This document shows, one piece after another, positions 24,777 through 37,215 of a DNA stretch of 64,000 bases. The notes beneath the pieces are model-generated. The model was given only the letters and a program-made list of their open reading frames with translations. It searched no databases and was not told where the DNA came from. The stretch comes from Pempheris klunzingeri (taxonomy: Eukaryota; Chordata; Actinopteri; Acropomatiformes; Pempheridae): positions 11,156,001 to 11,220,000 of the forward strand of contig NC_092022.1 in NCBI RefSeq assembly GCF_042242105.1, given 5' to 3'. How positions within the stretch are numbered: the stretch's first letter is position 1; every line of letters begins with the position of its first letter. The translations under genes and the position numbers were made by a program.

Positions 24777-27700
24777 ATGGGGGACGACCGACCTTTTGTG
24801 TGCAATGCTCCCGGCTGTGGACAGGTAAGTCTTCTCCCTCCCTGGGTTTCAGGTGTGTGTATGCGTGTGTGGTGTGGGCTGTTTTTGCCCTTGCATAACT
24901 ACTCTCCGGCAGTTGACTGCAACTACTTATTATTGAATTTATTTTACTACTAAAAGACAATGAATTGAAAGTAAAAGAAAAAGGACACTGTACTTGAGAA
25001 GACACTTGACTTTAGTAGAGTAAAACTCATATACCTCTGGTCTGTCGTCACACTTGTTCTCATTGCCAGAATAAGCAAACTAGCTATGACTTATGCAATA
25101 CTTTTAATGATCATCACAGCGATGGTATTCTAGCTAGCATGCTGCCTTGTGAGACAACGCTGTCTCCTTTAGCAGTGACTCACTGGAAGCTCCAGTGAGT
25201 AATCAGAGCACGGTTATTGTTTCAACCTGTCACTGTTGACTTCAAGTGCCTGCAGACACGGGTTTAAGCCACGGCAGTGACTCAGCTGAGTGCCAGTAGT
25301 GCAATCACATGCCAGTAACCTGGTGTATTGTCGGGGTTTGGTCTGATATCACAGCAAATTAAAAGAAGCATGTTCAAGGACCCGTGATCATTCAATACAG
25401 GAAATATCATGTCTGATGTTGTGCTCAATTAGCTGTCTGATGCTGCGCTCAGCTGGATGTGATGTCCTAAGAGCTACTGATGGATTATCTCTCCTGTCGT
25501 CTGGAGGAAGAAAGTGTTTATGTGGCCAAAAAACATTTGTGATTCATAAGCCGTCTTCCATTCTCTGATCAGAGGCGATCTGTTGTACACTGGATTTGCG
25601 GTTTGAACAACAGGCATGTAAAGCAGTTAAACATGCGTGTGTTGCATGAATAAATAATGATTTTTTTTGGCTGTTTTCTTCTTAGAACATTATGGACACC
25701 CTGGGACCCCTTCCCTAAAGATAATGACTTTCCTTTGACATGTTTCTGTGATGTAAATACTCTGCATATTTCATTTGTTGATTTCATTATTAATTTAGTT
25801 GGCAGTTTAAGCAACAGAATCACTTTTTCACTCTGTCAATGTGAGTGATGACGATGCCGGAGTCGGTCTGTAGCTATGGCATAAACGCCATGTTGAATAT
25901 GTTGATAAACGGTTGCATGTTCACACAGAGCAACATCCTTATTCATTTGGGGTCATGTTTTGGGGCTAATATAAAGTGTAATATTCACTCTCTTTTAGCT
26001 TTTGGTCGCTGCCTGAGGGAAATGTCTGACTCTTTAACTGCTAAATTAGTCACTGAGTTTGTGTGTCTGCTGTTTGGTGCTGGGCAGGTGGCGCTCAGCG
26101 GACGGAGTGATGAGAGCAGTGGGACTGAACCAGAGCAGAAAATCTGGCGGCACAAAACAGATATGAAAACTCTGTAGAGCTGAGGGAAACTGTATGGTCA
26201 GATGGTTGTTCTTCTGGTTGTAGGTTGAGTGACCCCTTTTTCACGTTACACACAGTCCACTGGTAATGTAAAAGTATGGACAAGTTATTATTGAATAGTG
26301 CAGGTTTAAATGTTAAACACGAGCAGCCAAACAAGAAATGAATCTACTAACTAAAATACAGACAAAAAATAGACAGAATTTACGCTATTCAAAACAAAGC
26401 ATTTGATTGTAAATGTTTGGTTCTATAGTTTTCAATAATCTGCATAATGTAGACATTTTGGTTTATACCATGAAAAATACAGAGATGCAGTACCCAGTCT
26501 TGCATAGTATGCTATCTTGGGTATCATAATGTAAATTGTTTTGAAGCGTAGACCTGCGGTGCATCTATATTTATAATCTTTATTCAAATGCTGTTTTATT
26601 GCTGCTCTTTACAAGCAACAGTTGTCTACCAGGAAAATCCGAATCAGGCCCATAATAGAACGAGGATGATTGACTCTTGGCTTTGCTCAGGGTTTTCCTT
26701 TTACCAACTTAACAACAACAACAACAACAACAACCCCCCATTATAAGATGTCCAGTATTTACTGTGTGGGGAGGGGTAATCCTAGCTGCCAGTATCGCAC
26801 ACAGGGAGATTAGTCGGAGATAGTTTCCTCTGCAGGGCCCAGCCGCCTTGTTCAGAGGAAAGAGACAAATCAGACATGCAGTTGTATTGGTGATGCTGCC
26901 TGGTCGGGCTAAAAATAAGCCCTCTGACACTTGACTGTGTTTCCACTTCACTCTCTCACGACTGAACTCGCCACTGCAACGCAGCGCCCCAAAATAGGCT
27001 TCAGCGAATGGTGAATAGGCTGGTGCCAGAGCCATGATTATTCCTCCCCCGTCTCTGACTGATTCACCTCGCCACTTCTCCAAAGAAGAAGTGCCGTGTC
27101 TCAGGCGAAGGCTGACGGCGGCTGTTGGTGCTCTCTTCTGAAGGTCTGGTTCGTCCAAGTGCCAGACCTCCTGTAGCTTCCACTGTGAATGCCTGATAAC
27201 AGAAGATAGACTAATATAGAGCACCACTGAGACACAGTTTAAAGCGTCCACACGCGTTAAACGTGTTTGACAACAGTGTTTTCTTCTCTGTAAAAAGACC
27301 TTACATTTCCATTCACGGCATCTGTTTTGATGTGGCGGCTCATTCTCCTGCTTTTGATATTTATTTGTGTCAGTGGTTTTTATACTTCATCAGTCTGTTG
27401 ACATTTTCACCCATTCCCCACATTTCTGTACTGTTAAAATCATTTCAGCTCTCATCCATACAAAACCTTTTTCTATTTAATTCCAGTTTGTGTTAAGATA
27501 TTTGATCCCATGTCCTGCAGCTATAATGGGCCCATACAGGGCTTTTAACACATGAGGAATTGTACACCACAGATACAGTGTTCTTCATGGTTTTGTCACA
27601 TAAGGTTGCATGTGTTGGGCTACATATCCTAGAGATTATCTGTCTGTGGTTATTGCAATATGATATCTGGGTTAAGGTACTACAGGCTATTTCTTCAGGT

Positions 27701-30700
27701 CACCAGGACAAGTAGACAATAATAATAAGAGTATAATGCACTTATCTCTCGTTTTTTTCCTCTTGTTCATTTGTTCCAGAGGTTTACCAATGAGGACCAC
27801 TTGGCTGTACACAAACACAAGCATGAAATGACACTGAAATTTGGACCAGCCAGGACAGACTCTGTCATTATCGCAGGTATCGTTTGTGTACCAAACAAAT
27901 GAACAGCTTTACTCCTCCTCTCCCAGCATTCAGATGAGGGCTGCTTAGCATACCACAGCGTCAGTGTGTTCCAACACTATGAATACTCCAGTCTCCAATA
28001 AAACTGCTCTAAATACACTTTTATGACACATATGTCTATATTCAATGCTAAGTGTGAACTAAGTGTTAAAGCTTTACTTTGAATAATTTATCTGTTTATT
28101 CCCTTTTGCCAGACCAGACACCTACTCCCACCCGCTTCCTAAAGAACTGTGAGGAGGTTGGTCTGTTCAACGAGCTGGCCAGCTCCTTCGAACAAGATGA
28201 TGATGACAAGAGAGCAAAGAACTCTGTAAGAAAAGCTCGGGTTTGATGGCTTTGTCTGTGTTTTCATCTGTGTCTGTCTTTACACTTTACTGTGTACAGT
28301 AAAGCGATGGAATTTTTTGCAAAGACTCCCATGTAGTGAAAAATGACTCCTTACTTCCCTCTTTCTTACCTCAAGTGTTGATATAGTCAAAAATGATTGT
28401 TTGCAGAAATTCCTTCCTTGTGCACTTTGTGCGTGCATCATTATGATTAAAACTATTGCGACGGCTTGTGTGTTTTGTAAACTGATGCTGTGGTTGTTTG
28501 GTTTATGTGATAAACACCATGAATACCAGCTCCCCTTTTTAATGTACCGTAGCCTATGAGAATCTTTGATAAGTCGTGTGAGCTTACACTTTTCATCTCT
28601 CTGTCACTGCCTCTGCCCTTCTCAGCTCCCTGCACCCAACTCTGTGGCTTTGGACATGAGCCTTCAGATGCCATCAGATGTGAAGGTGAAAGAAGAGGAA
28701 CCTGTAGAGGTCGACTCCTCGCCACCAAATAGCCCCGAATCTGTCTCTGGAGAGTCAGACAGCAGCAAAGAGACTTGGGTTAAAGGAAAGGTAGGACAGA
28801 AATGCAAGGAGAGGGAATTGGATGATTGAGATGAAGGGTGAACCTTAAATGATGTAGAAGAAATATGACTCGTGATTTTCACGAGGAAGTGGATCATATT
28901 ACCTTTTTTCTTTGAGAGGTGATGCCTGGCTACTATTTTGAATAACTGATAGCTTTGTTTTAACTGTTTTTACATAACTTACCTCAATACTGTCCTCCTA
29001 GGACACACCACCCAGGAGTTCGGCCCCCACCCCGACTATTGTGCGTCCAGGTTCCCTCCCACTACACTTGGGCTTCGATGCCCTTCAGCCCACCATGCCA
29101 TCACCCACCTCTGTCATCACACAGGCACCACCTTCCAATCGTACTCTGGGGTGAGCAAAGTCAACATCCTTCTGCTGACCTCTTTTACTCTGATTGACCT
29201 CTTAAAATGTACCTTAAGTAGTTAAAAAAAAAAACACATTTTCCAGTATGACAATATCACATGTATAGCCTTTATCTTCTGGTTCCAACTCAACGTTGAA
29301 CCCATGTGATGCTTATGAGTCAACTTTTTTGTGGCTGCACAAAGTGAAATATGTACGTTGTTTTGTACATCCTTTAAAAACATATGTTTTATCTAAATCT
29401 TGTGTTTCTAACCAAAATTTCATAGAGTGCAGTTTTTTAATGCACAGCTTGGACTAGTAATGATAAATGTAAATGTGGATTTTTTTGGGTTAAAGTGGAT
29501 ATTTTTTCCTAAATGGTTTTGTTGGAGTATAAAATTGTCATATATAGAAACATGACCGAACATCCTGTTCTTATTGTCCCTCTGCTGTCTTTCTTGTTTA
29601 GTTCGCCAACCAGCCACTACCCCATGATGATGCTTCCCTCTGGTCAGGCAGTGCCTGTGCTCCCTGGTCCAGTACAGATGCCCTCTGTCATTAATGTAAG
29701 ACAGGCCAACCGTCTAGATATGTTGTATTTCAATTTTATAGCTAAGAAGTTGGTTCAATATGGTTGTTGACATGTGTGTATTTGTGTATCTTATCTGGTC
29801 TCCAGCTGGCCCGACCCATGTGCATGGTACCCAACATTCCCGGGATCCCCGGTCCTCCTCTGGGAGGCAGCAGCAGCGGCTCTAACTCCCCCTCTGGCTA
29901 CAGCATCCACTCGGAGGCCAAGATGGTCAGCGCTAGATTAGTTCTCTATTTTTATCTGTTTATCTGTTCTTTTTGTCTCCATCTTCACCCTCCAGCCTTT
30001 CTCTGCGTTTGTTCATCATATGACTTTTTACTGCAGTTATTTTTTTTTTCATTTAACCCTTACACCACAACCACACAGCTGACTGTGCAATACTGAAAAG
30101 TACACATAGAGCCCAATGTAAGGAGCCCACATTTCAACTGTATGTCTAATGATACTGTTGGTGTGCAGAATGTTCTATTTATTTATTTTCCCCAATTAAA
30201 CAAAACACTGTCAATAGTTCAAACAAAAACAACAGCAATGACAAAAAATATATGTATGTACAGGTATGTTGTACAACAAAGCAAAAATATATCTGTAAAA
30301 TATCCACCTAAACCACCTAAAGAGGATTAATCGTTAGCTAACAATGAAGCAAATGTACAGCGTTCAACTGATATGTAATAAGTTTATTCCTTAACAGTTC
30401 ATTTTCAGTTTAAACTGTAGCAAGCAGTGACGTATGCAGATAGATAATGAGTGAATGCGATCAATAGCGAGATCCCAGGTTGTATCGGGGATGGTCCCAT
30501 TAAGGTCTTGTTCCCAGGCAACTTTTGTTGTGGTCAGTGTTGGAGCAGTGATGTGTTGGATAATATCATATGGTGTGCCAAATGTTTTGTGGCCACCATC
30601 ACACACATGGGTATGAGTTCAATATGAGTTCAATTTTTAATATAGTTAACAGTTTTCTCAATAAGAAAGAGTAAATTTAGATTTTAGATACTTTTGGATC

Positions 30701-33700
30701 ATTCTGCTACATTACTGACAGGTGTAGAGTCACACAATTTTGTGAAATGTGGCTCCTTATATTATGGTATTTTTAACAGACAGTAGAGTACATACCATGG
30801 ACACTTATTCCATTGTGGAATTTTTGACAGCACAATATTTTCCATGAATTCACACTCAAATAAAATGCTAGACACTAAATATAGTGCATTATGTAATGAG
30901 TAGGGAGCAATTTTGGACAGCCATGACTCTCTTACTACCAAATAATGATTGTTGAAATGGCTGTGACCCTAAATGTGCTGTTGACCCGTTCTGTGCTGTC
31001 ACTGTTACAATCAGTCATTTAAGAATCATTACTCCCAGCTGGATAATACAACAAAGAAACACCATCTGAAAATCCAGTCCAGGAACATAGAAATTTAGTC
31101 AGCTCACATCAGCCACAAAGCCTCCAGAGCTGAACGCAGTTGAAAAGGTTTGAGATAGAACGAGATGTCACATGAATGTGCTGCGGAGAGCAAGCTGGAA
31201 CTGTGTGACACTGTTAGGTCAGCACGGGTGAAGAATTAGAGCACCTTTTGAAATGAAAGCCTTACAGAATTTTTTTTTTTTTTTTTTATGAGACAAAGGG
31301 CAGAACAACTTGTTGCTTATTTTATTATGTTATGACAACAGCAGATATCTGGCAAAAAAACAGATTTATTGAATGTAAAATATGCAAACTTTCTGTCTGC
31401 TGCAAAATACCACAACACAAACATTTGTGACCAAAAACTAACTTACTTCAGACTGTATTGAACAGTAGTAACTAAAAGTTGTTGTTGCTGATCATGTAAA
31501 TGAGTCCATTTGTGTAGCTGCATGGGATAGGGCTTGCTATGATGTTGCAATGATTAACATTAGAAACCTATAGTGCTACTGAATCTGATCAGCTGTGCCT
31601 TTCTTTTTTTCGCTTAGAGCTTTCCTCCAATGATAAAGCCTTTTCGTTTAAACTAATATTACGTTGTTTGTATTGTTGGTTTGGGCTGTTTATTTCATCA
31701 TTGTTCTGTCATTGTTCTCCTGTAGCGTCTGAAGGCTGCGCTGTCCCAGCAGAGCCCGTCAGGACACAGTATGGGGATCATGGCTATGGGCAGCAGCCCC
31801 ATGGTACCTCAGAGGGCAGAGCAGAGCCAGCTGCTTGTCCAACAGCCAGATGCTCCATCACCTGCACAACCTCAGGTACACTGTGTTGTCTGTAAGGACT
31901 GGACTGTGACAAAGTAACAAAAGTAACTGAGCTAAACCATGTTAAATGTGTGCAGGGCTCCAGACTGCGACCAAAATGGCATATGTGACCATTTTTTGTT
32001 AGCGTGCGAGTTAAAATTTCGTGTGGGTGCATGATGATCTGCCAGCACTGGGTGCCCTACACACAGCGCTTGATGCATATGTACGTAGCGCTGCACAGCA
32101 CCGAAAAAAATCCATTTAACTGTTACCATGTTCCAAAAATGAAGTGGTCTACAGCTGATTATTTTAAAAAGCAAAATGAGGAGAGAGGGACGGGAGGCTG
32201 GTGGAGTGGTTAGGGATGATGAGATGTTCGACAGAGATGGCACTTATGATCAAAGTACAGACCGACTGAGCCAGTGAAGAAGAAAAAAGACAACTTTCAA
32301 CCACAGTGGCTAACGCACAGTGTAGGAAGAAGTACACAGATCTTTTACTTAAGTAAAAGTTGTAGAATAAGTAAAAGTACAAAAGTATTAGCATCAAAAT
32401 ATACTTGAAGTACCAAAAGTAAAAGTACTCATTATGCAGCATGCTAGTTCATTTCAGAATAATGTATATTATATTGTTGGATTACAATTAATTATGCATT
32501 CATGTGTTCACACTTTGATGGGTATGTTGTGAATTCCCCCCTGGGAACCAATAAACATTATATTGATCTGAGCCTTTTAACTCAAGCTGTTAGATAAATG
32601 TAGTGAAGATGTAGATGTAGTTAAGTATAAACAGCCAAAAACAGAAATACTCAAGTAAAGTACATTTACCAGAAATTTGTTCTAAAGTCCAGTATTGTAG
32701 TAAATGTACTGCTAACACAGTAGCTCTGATTGCTGTTTTCTTTTAAGATTATATAATAGAAGATGACGTATCTGATAAACTTTACATTCAGATTGAAATA
32801 TTTAGAAAATCTCAAATCTCTGTCAGTCTTTACCTCAGTGCAAAACCAGGGTATCTAGATTAAGTCAAGTGTTCATCAGCATGTAAGGTGATTGATTAAT
32901 ACCCCGCTTTACCAAAAGAAGGGTGCGACCATTTCAGTTGCAGAGAAATGGGCCTGCACTTCTGGTATTGAGTCGACTATAATACACTCTGACTAAAATA
33001 ATGAAACTATGACTCAAACTTCCTTTTTCTCTCTCTGTCTGTCTTCCGGTCCCCTCCTGTCTGTCTGTTTCCTTCGCACCCTCTCCCCTGTTCTCCCTCC
33101 AGGTATCTCCAGCACAGCCTACAGGTGGGCGTCGGCGGCGGACGGTAGACGACGATCCAGATGAGCGAAGGCAGCGCTTCCTCGAGAGGAATCGGGCTGC
33201 GGCATCGCGCTGCAGACAGAAACGCAAACTGTGGGTCAATTCCCTAGAGAAGAAGGCTGAGGAGCTCTGCAACCTGAACGTCTCGCTGTCGGTGAGTGGG
33301 GATGGAGTGGGTGGCCGGGGCATAGGAATGTGGCCTGTGGGAGGCCTGTGTTAGTGTGTGCACAGTCACACTCACTGTGCCCAGCTGGCAGGCTTTCAAC
33401 TAGTCGTGGAAGTTTGTGAGGTGTTTTCCAGTCAGTTTCAGGTAATTTTACAAAAGAGTGAGGCTACAGGACTTGTAACCATAGAGCTCATTACAACTTG
33501 TTTCACAACTTTATTTTGTTATTGATGGTTTCAGGTTATTTTTACACCCCATCTTGACTTCTTCACTTTATCTGTACTGCAGTGGAAACCAGGCTGTTTA
33601 CCCCTTTAAAGCATTTCTTAGCTGAAAAACATTAAAAATCCATTGGGGAAAACGTTTGGATGATCTTCCTGTTTGATGATTTCTCTTCTGGGTATACTGT

Positions 33701-34354
33701 ATGGCTAACAATGATATGAATTCTCTATGAATTATTAAAAAGTGTTGCACGTTCTTTTTTTCTGATCTTTCAGAACGAAGTGTCTATGTTGAGGAACGAG
33801 GTGGCTCATTTGAAACAGCTTCTGCTGGCCCACAAAGACTGTCCTGTGACCACCCTACAGAAGAAGACTGCCTACTTAGGTGAACCTTTTTTTTTAATCA
33901 TGCCATGTTACCCACCTGTTAGCTGCTTATGTTTATTTTCTCATTCATGACAGAATCCTCATGTGGGGATACTTAGAATACTTTTAAACAAGTTCTAAAC
34001 CACAAAGATAATGTCCGTGGCTTTTTCAGTCAGGCTGGTATAATGTATTTGAGTTTAAAAGTGAAATGCTTTTACCAGTTTAGGTATAAGCCTGTGTTTG
34101 TGTCGTTTTTTTTCTGTGCAGCTGCAGAAGAGAGCATGAAAGACACCTCAGAGCCCACAGGGTCCCCTGCCCCGGTGATCCAGCACAGCTCTTTGGCGCC
34201 GAGCCCCTCCGCAGGGCAAAACGGCCTGAGCTCAAGGGCAGCAGCTGAGGCCATGGCTATGTCTGTGCTGGCAGGAATGGGCCAGCAGCAGAGGGCTGAG
34301 AGCGGACCCTCTCACATTATCATGGCTGCACAGTCTCAATCTGCTGCCAGATGA
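24777..34354 (+). CDS. atf7: Cyclic AMP-dependent transcription factor ATF-7
   Basis: Nuclear bZIP factor of the ATF2/ATF7 family that binds CRE/AP-1-type sites as homo- or heterodimers with Jun/Fos (family knowledge). Exons: 24777-24824, 27780-27876, 28113-28225, 28626-28790, 29002-29150, 29602-29695, 29806-29925, 31726-31875, 33103-33291, 33774-33879, 34122-34354; all GT-AG and in phase, 487 aa. Residues 1-35 carry MGDDRPFVCNAPGCGQRF and a C2H2 finger. The transactivation segment has the TPTPTRF kinase target (about 51-57) and CEEVGLFNELASSFE. IKEEEPVEV-like KVKEEEPVEVDSSPP follows, then a proline-rich centre. The bZIP is encoded mainly by 33103-33291 and 33774-33879: basic region RNRAAASRCRQKRK (about 336-350), then a leucine zipper to LLLAHKDCPVT. 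The VIQHSS and C-terminal SQSAAR segments match ATF7 rather than ATF2. Which teleost duplicate (a or b) this is cannot be told here. Confidence 0.95.
26708..26733 (+). repeat. AAC trinucleotide microsatellite
   Basis: About eight tandem AAC units in an atf7 intron, read directly. Confidence 0.9.
26909..26998 (+). promoter_or_regulatory. MEF2-like site and CArG box in atf7 intron
   Basis: CTAAAAATAAG at 26909-26919 fits the MEF2 consensus. CCAAAATAGG at 26989-26998 is a perfect CC(A/T)6GG serum-response element. They lie 70 bases apart in a GC-richer patch of the intron. Function is inferred from motifs only. Confidence 0.35.
29926..31725 (+). other. atf7: atf7 intron with retroelement relic
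   Basis: A 1.8 kb intron with a GTCAGC donor and CTGTAG acceptor. It contains the minus-strand LINE-like fragment at 30391-30606 and a poly-T run at about 31270-31290. Nothing else is recognised. Confidence 0.7.
30391..30606 (-). pseudogene. Fragment of a non-LTR retrotransposon ORF (L1/Tx1-like)
   Basis: The minus-strand frame encodes a peptide with WEQDLN, IPDTTWDLAIDRIHS and CIRHCLLQFK. This pattern resembles the region downstream of the reverse transcriptase in L1/Tx1-type LINEs (a WE-DL block, then a S-C-RH-L-QFK block). It is only 71 codons long and has no flanking intact frame, so it is a dead fragment. The assignment comes from remembered family pattern. Confidence 0.45.
31876..33102 (+). 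other. atf7: atf7 intron rich in transposon sequence
   Basis: A 1.2 kb intron containing the repeat at 32318-32715. At about 31955-32240 there may also be a diverged element beginning GGGCTCCAGACTGCGACC and including a KWSTADYFKKQ-like peptide, which suggests a hAT-type DNA transposon remnant (weak). Pyrimidine-rich sequence precedes the acceptor. Confidence 0.6.
32318..32715. repeat. Abundant percomorph repeat (AAGTAAAAGTAC type), non-autonomous
   Basis: The text contains AGATCTTTTACTTAAGTAAA, AAAGTATTAGCATCAAAATA, ACCAAAAGTAAAAGTACTCA, TTATGCAG and, at the other end, ACTCAAGTAAAGTACATTTA. These are hallmarks of a very common non-coding repeat of spiny-rayed fishes. In the middle, near 32530-32570, GAATTCCCCCCTGGGAACCAA and AATAAACATTATATT resemble a LINE 3' tail, which suggests a nested insertion or mosaic. 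Confidence 0.7.
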
Positions 34355-37215
34355 TGAGCGATGCCACCAAGGCCTGAAATTGGCTCACACTCGTCACCCA
34401 TGGGTAGAAAAGAGCAGCGAGGACCCCCCCTCCCCCCAGATGTCTCACCTTCCCCTTTCCCCTTAGCTGTGCTCCTCTGCTCTCTCTGACCCTCCTGTAG
34501 AGCCATCATGCTGTGGCCTGGAGCTCAGCGGCAGCCTTCTGGGAATGGACTGAGACTTTTGAGAGAGCTTCCTGTTCACTTTGCCATAGACTACAGGGGC
34601 TGGACTCCAACCTCCCATCCTCGTTTCCCCTCTGTGCTTCCCCCGCTCATCTCTCCTCACCCTCAGTCAAAACGACTCTTCACTGGACTGTAGGACTGCA
34701 TCGCTCTGAGTGTACCGCCGTAACGAACTCCCCACGTGGACACGCACCACACGTGCACAGTTTCGAACACACGGGTGTTGCATAAACATTCTCGATCAAA
34801 TCAGAAACCAAACAACACGCGGGGCTTTACACTGTTTTCAGCAGGGAATAGTGCCTTCTGCTCCTCGACGTCTTAGCCATGCACACACCCACACATGTCA
34901 TCACAGCATACGTCCCTATACATCCACATCCCTGGCTCCAAAGATGCAGAAACTGTCTAGACGTCAGTGACTCAGATCTCAGATAGTCACCCAAACCTGT
35001 TGTAAATGGTTCCACCTCGAGATGATCTTAACAAGGACCCAAAAACCTTACCTCATGTACACCCCTTTATGATAAAATTGATAAACTGTGTGTGTGATCG
35101 GCTCCGTGCGTATATTATTAATGTACATCAGAACATAGCAGTTTGCCTACTCCTGATCTGATAACGTTAATAGCTGGATTGTTAGCATGTGACTTTTTCT
35201 ATTAGGGTGTTATGTTCTTGATACATTATGTGCAGCTATATTTGTTTTAATTAATTGGCACATCCTCCCAGATTAGCCCACAGAACCTAAATACTTTGGA
35301 TCGACAGTTTGTTCTCACAAAATTAGTTGAACAGTAGCCTTTTCTGACCCGAAGGGAATTCAATGTCTCCCCTCCTCCTCACTTTCCTCTAAAACAGGCA
35401 GTTTTTGCTGTTTATTGGTTTGTAAGTGGATGCCTTTTCCATTTTATATAAACTATTCTTGTGACTGTGTTTCTCTGTGTGGGCTCTGGACTTACTGTAA
35501 CTGTTATTTTCACACTTCTCAGGATGGTTGCACATCCTTGCTGCTCGTTGGAAGTGCGATTGAACCCCTTAGTCTCTTTGCTCTTTACCAAACCTGAACT
35601 AAGCCATAATGACAACAAATCACATCTCTGAATCTCCAAAGACCCCCCGGTACTTGTACTGGGGCAGGAAGTAAAAAGACTGACTGTTATTTTGTGATTC
35701 AGAGGCCACAGTGACACAATCTACAGTATATCACTGCTCGTTACTTGCACTTGCTTGTTACACACAGTCTCGCTCGCAATGTCTGATAATCTTGCCTTAA
35801 GATCACATTTGTGCCTCTGACGTCCCCCCGCATAAAGATACGCAGATTTGCTCATGTGAAAAAACAATGGAGCCTTTGAAAAACATATTTGTCTTAATTT
35901 GTTACTGTCATCAAACGAAAAAAAACAGACGAGGAAAAGATTTACTTGCTGAAGGTTCCTCAAAGCCTTTAAAATAAATGGTTAATTTAACCCTGAGTCT
36001 CTTTTCAGTGACATAAAACACTTGTCTGTCATCTGGTGGAGAGACGAAGCAAAGACATCTTCACCGTTAAAAGCTTCAAGGGAGGAAAAAAGATAAGACG
36101 TCTTGTGACCGTATCTGAATGGCTCCAGTTCTTTAGAAATCCCACAAAGATATTAGAATATTTTTTACATAAACACCTAAACAAGCGGTTTACTTTCCCT
36201 CCTCTTCCTGTACATTTTCCCCCTCTTTCATCCGATATGATCATATATTTGCAAGATGTGATATTTCAAAAACGAGATATCTGTCCATTAACACAAGGGC
36301 GTGTCTTTATGCACTAAAATAATGCAAGTTTATTGTTGCTTTGTATTTCTGTTCATTTTTTGCAGTTCTCTTGTTCTCTGGGTCTTTTTCAGAGATTTCA
36401 GATCCTTTTTTTAAAAATGATATTTTCTCTTATCTGTACTGTATACATGAATGGGAGTTTTCTCAGAAACTTTAATACTTTTTAACCTCTGCCTGAACCT
36501 CTTGTCCTACAGTCCCAAAGGCGACCCCGGCATTTTGTTGTACTTTGGAGCTGGCGCTATATTTGGCTGGCAGTCCCTTATAGACGATTATTCATATGAA
36601 ATGAAAATTCAAACTGTATTTAGCTTTCATGTTTTCATGTAATTCATGTCATCGGCACCTTTGCTTGTCACTTCTCTTCTTTTGCTGTGTGCTATTTTCA
36701 GCACTAAACAGCCTTTGTCGTAACACTTCAGACTGTACTGATGAATATAGAAAGTACTTTCTTTAACACACAGGTTTCTTTTTTGTTTGTTTGTTTTTTC
36801 TCAACAGAAAAATGTCATTAGTCTTTTTTGTTTCAAAAGCTAGATTATATCCCTTTAGTCATATCTTTGAAGATGAATTTGAACATGTTTGACTTTTGAC
36901 TGCCCTTGTCTAACTTATTTTTTTAATTGGTCAACTAACAATCGTCATTACGGTCTTTGGCATATTAATGTTACCTAGAATTGTTGTGAAAAGAGCAATT
37001 TAATGAAAAATGCAACAATGTGAAAGTTGCACATAGTGTATTAGTGGTTTTTCACACTCCCATTGTATGACTGATGATTTCAAAAATTGTCCTTGTACTG
37101 TACATATCTGTACTATATGAATATATTTACTTTTCCATGCATGTCCAAGTGGAATACTATGAACACTTACAGTGCTGCAGTTTTAATTAAAGAAACTACA
37201 TCTTAATGAACATTT
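34355..37215 (+). other. atf7: atf7 3' UTR
   Basis: Long non-coding tail after the atf7 stop. It is moderately GC-rich up to 35000, then AT-rich with several T-rich stretches. Candidate poly(A) signals are AATAAA at 35973-35978 and ATTAAA at 37186-37191. The latter is followed within 30 nt by GT/T-rich sequence, so I place the likely end near 37.2 kb. No coding sequence is seen. Confidence 0.6.

Larger units (their letters stand above)
24825..27779 (+). other. atf7: atf7 intron between the first two coding exons
   Basis: A 3 kb intron. It contains an AAC trinucleotide repeat at 26708-26733 and a MEF2-like plus CArG pair (26909-26998). The 180-codon minus-strand frame at 26709-27251 ends in a poly-Cys run translated from the repeat and is not a credible gene. 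Confidence 0.75.

Noticed and set aside
26709-27251. 180-codon minus-strand open frame
   Set aside because: It ends in a poly-Cys run read from the AAC microsatellite, has no recognisable domain and lies wholly inside an atf7 intron.
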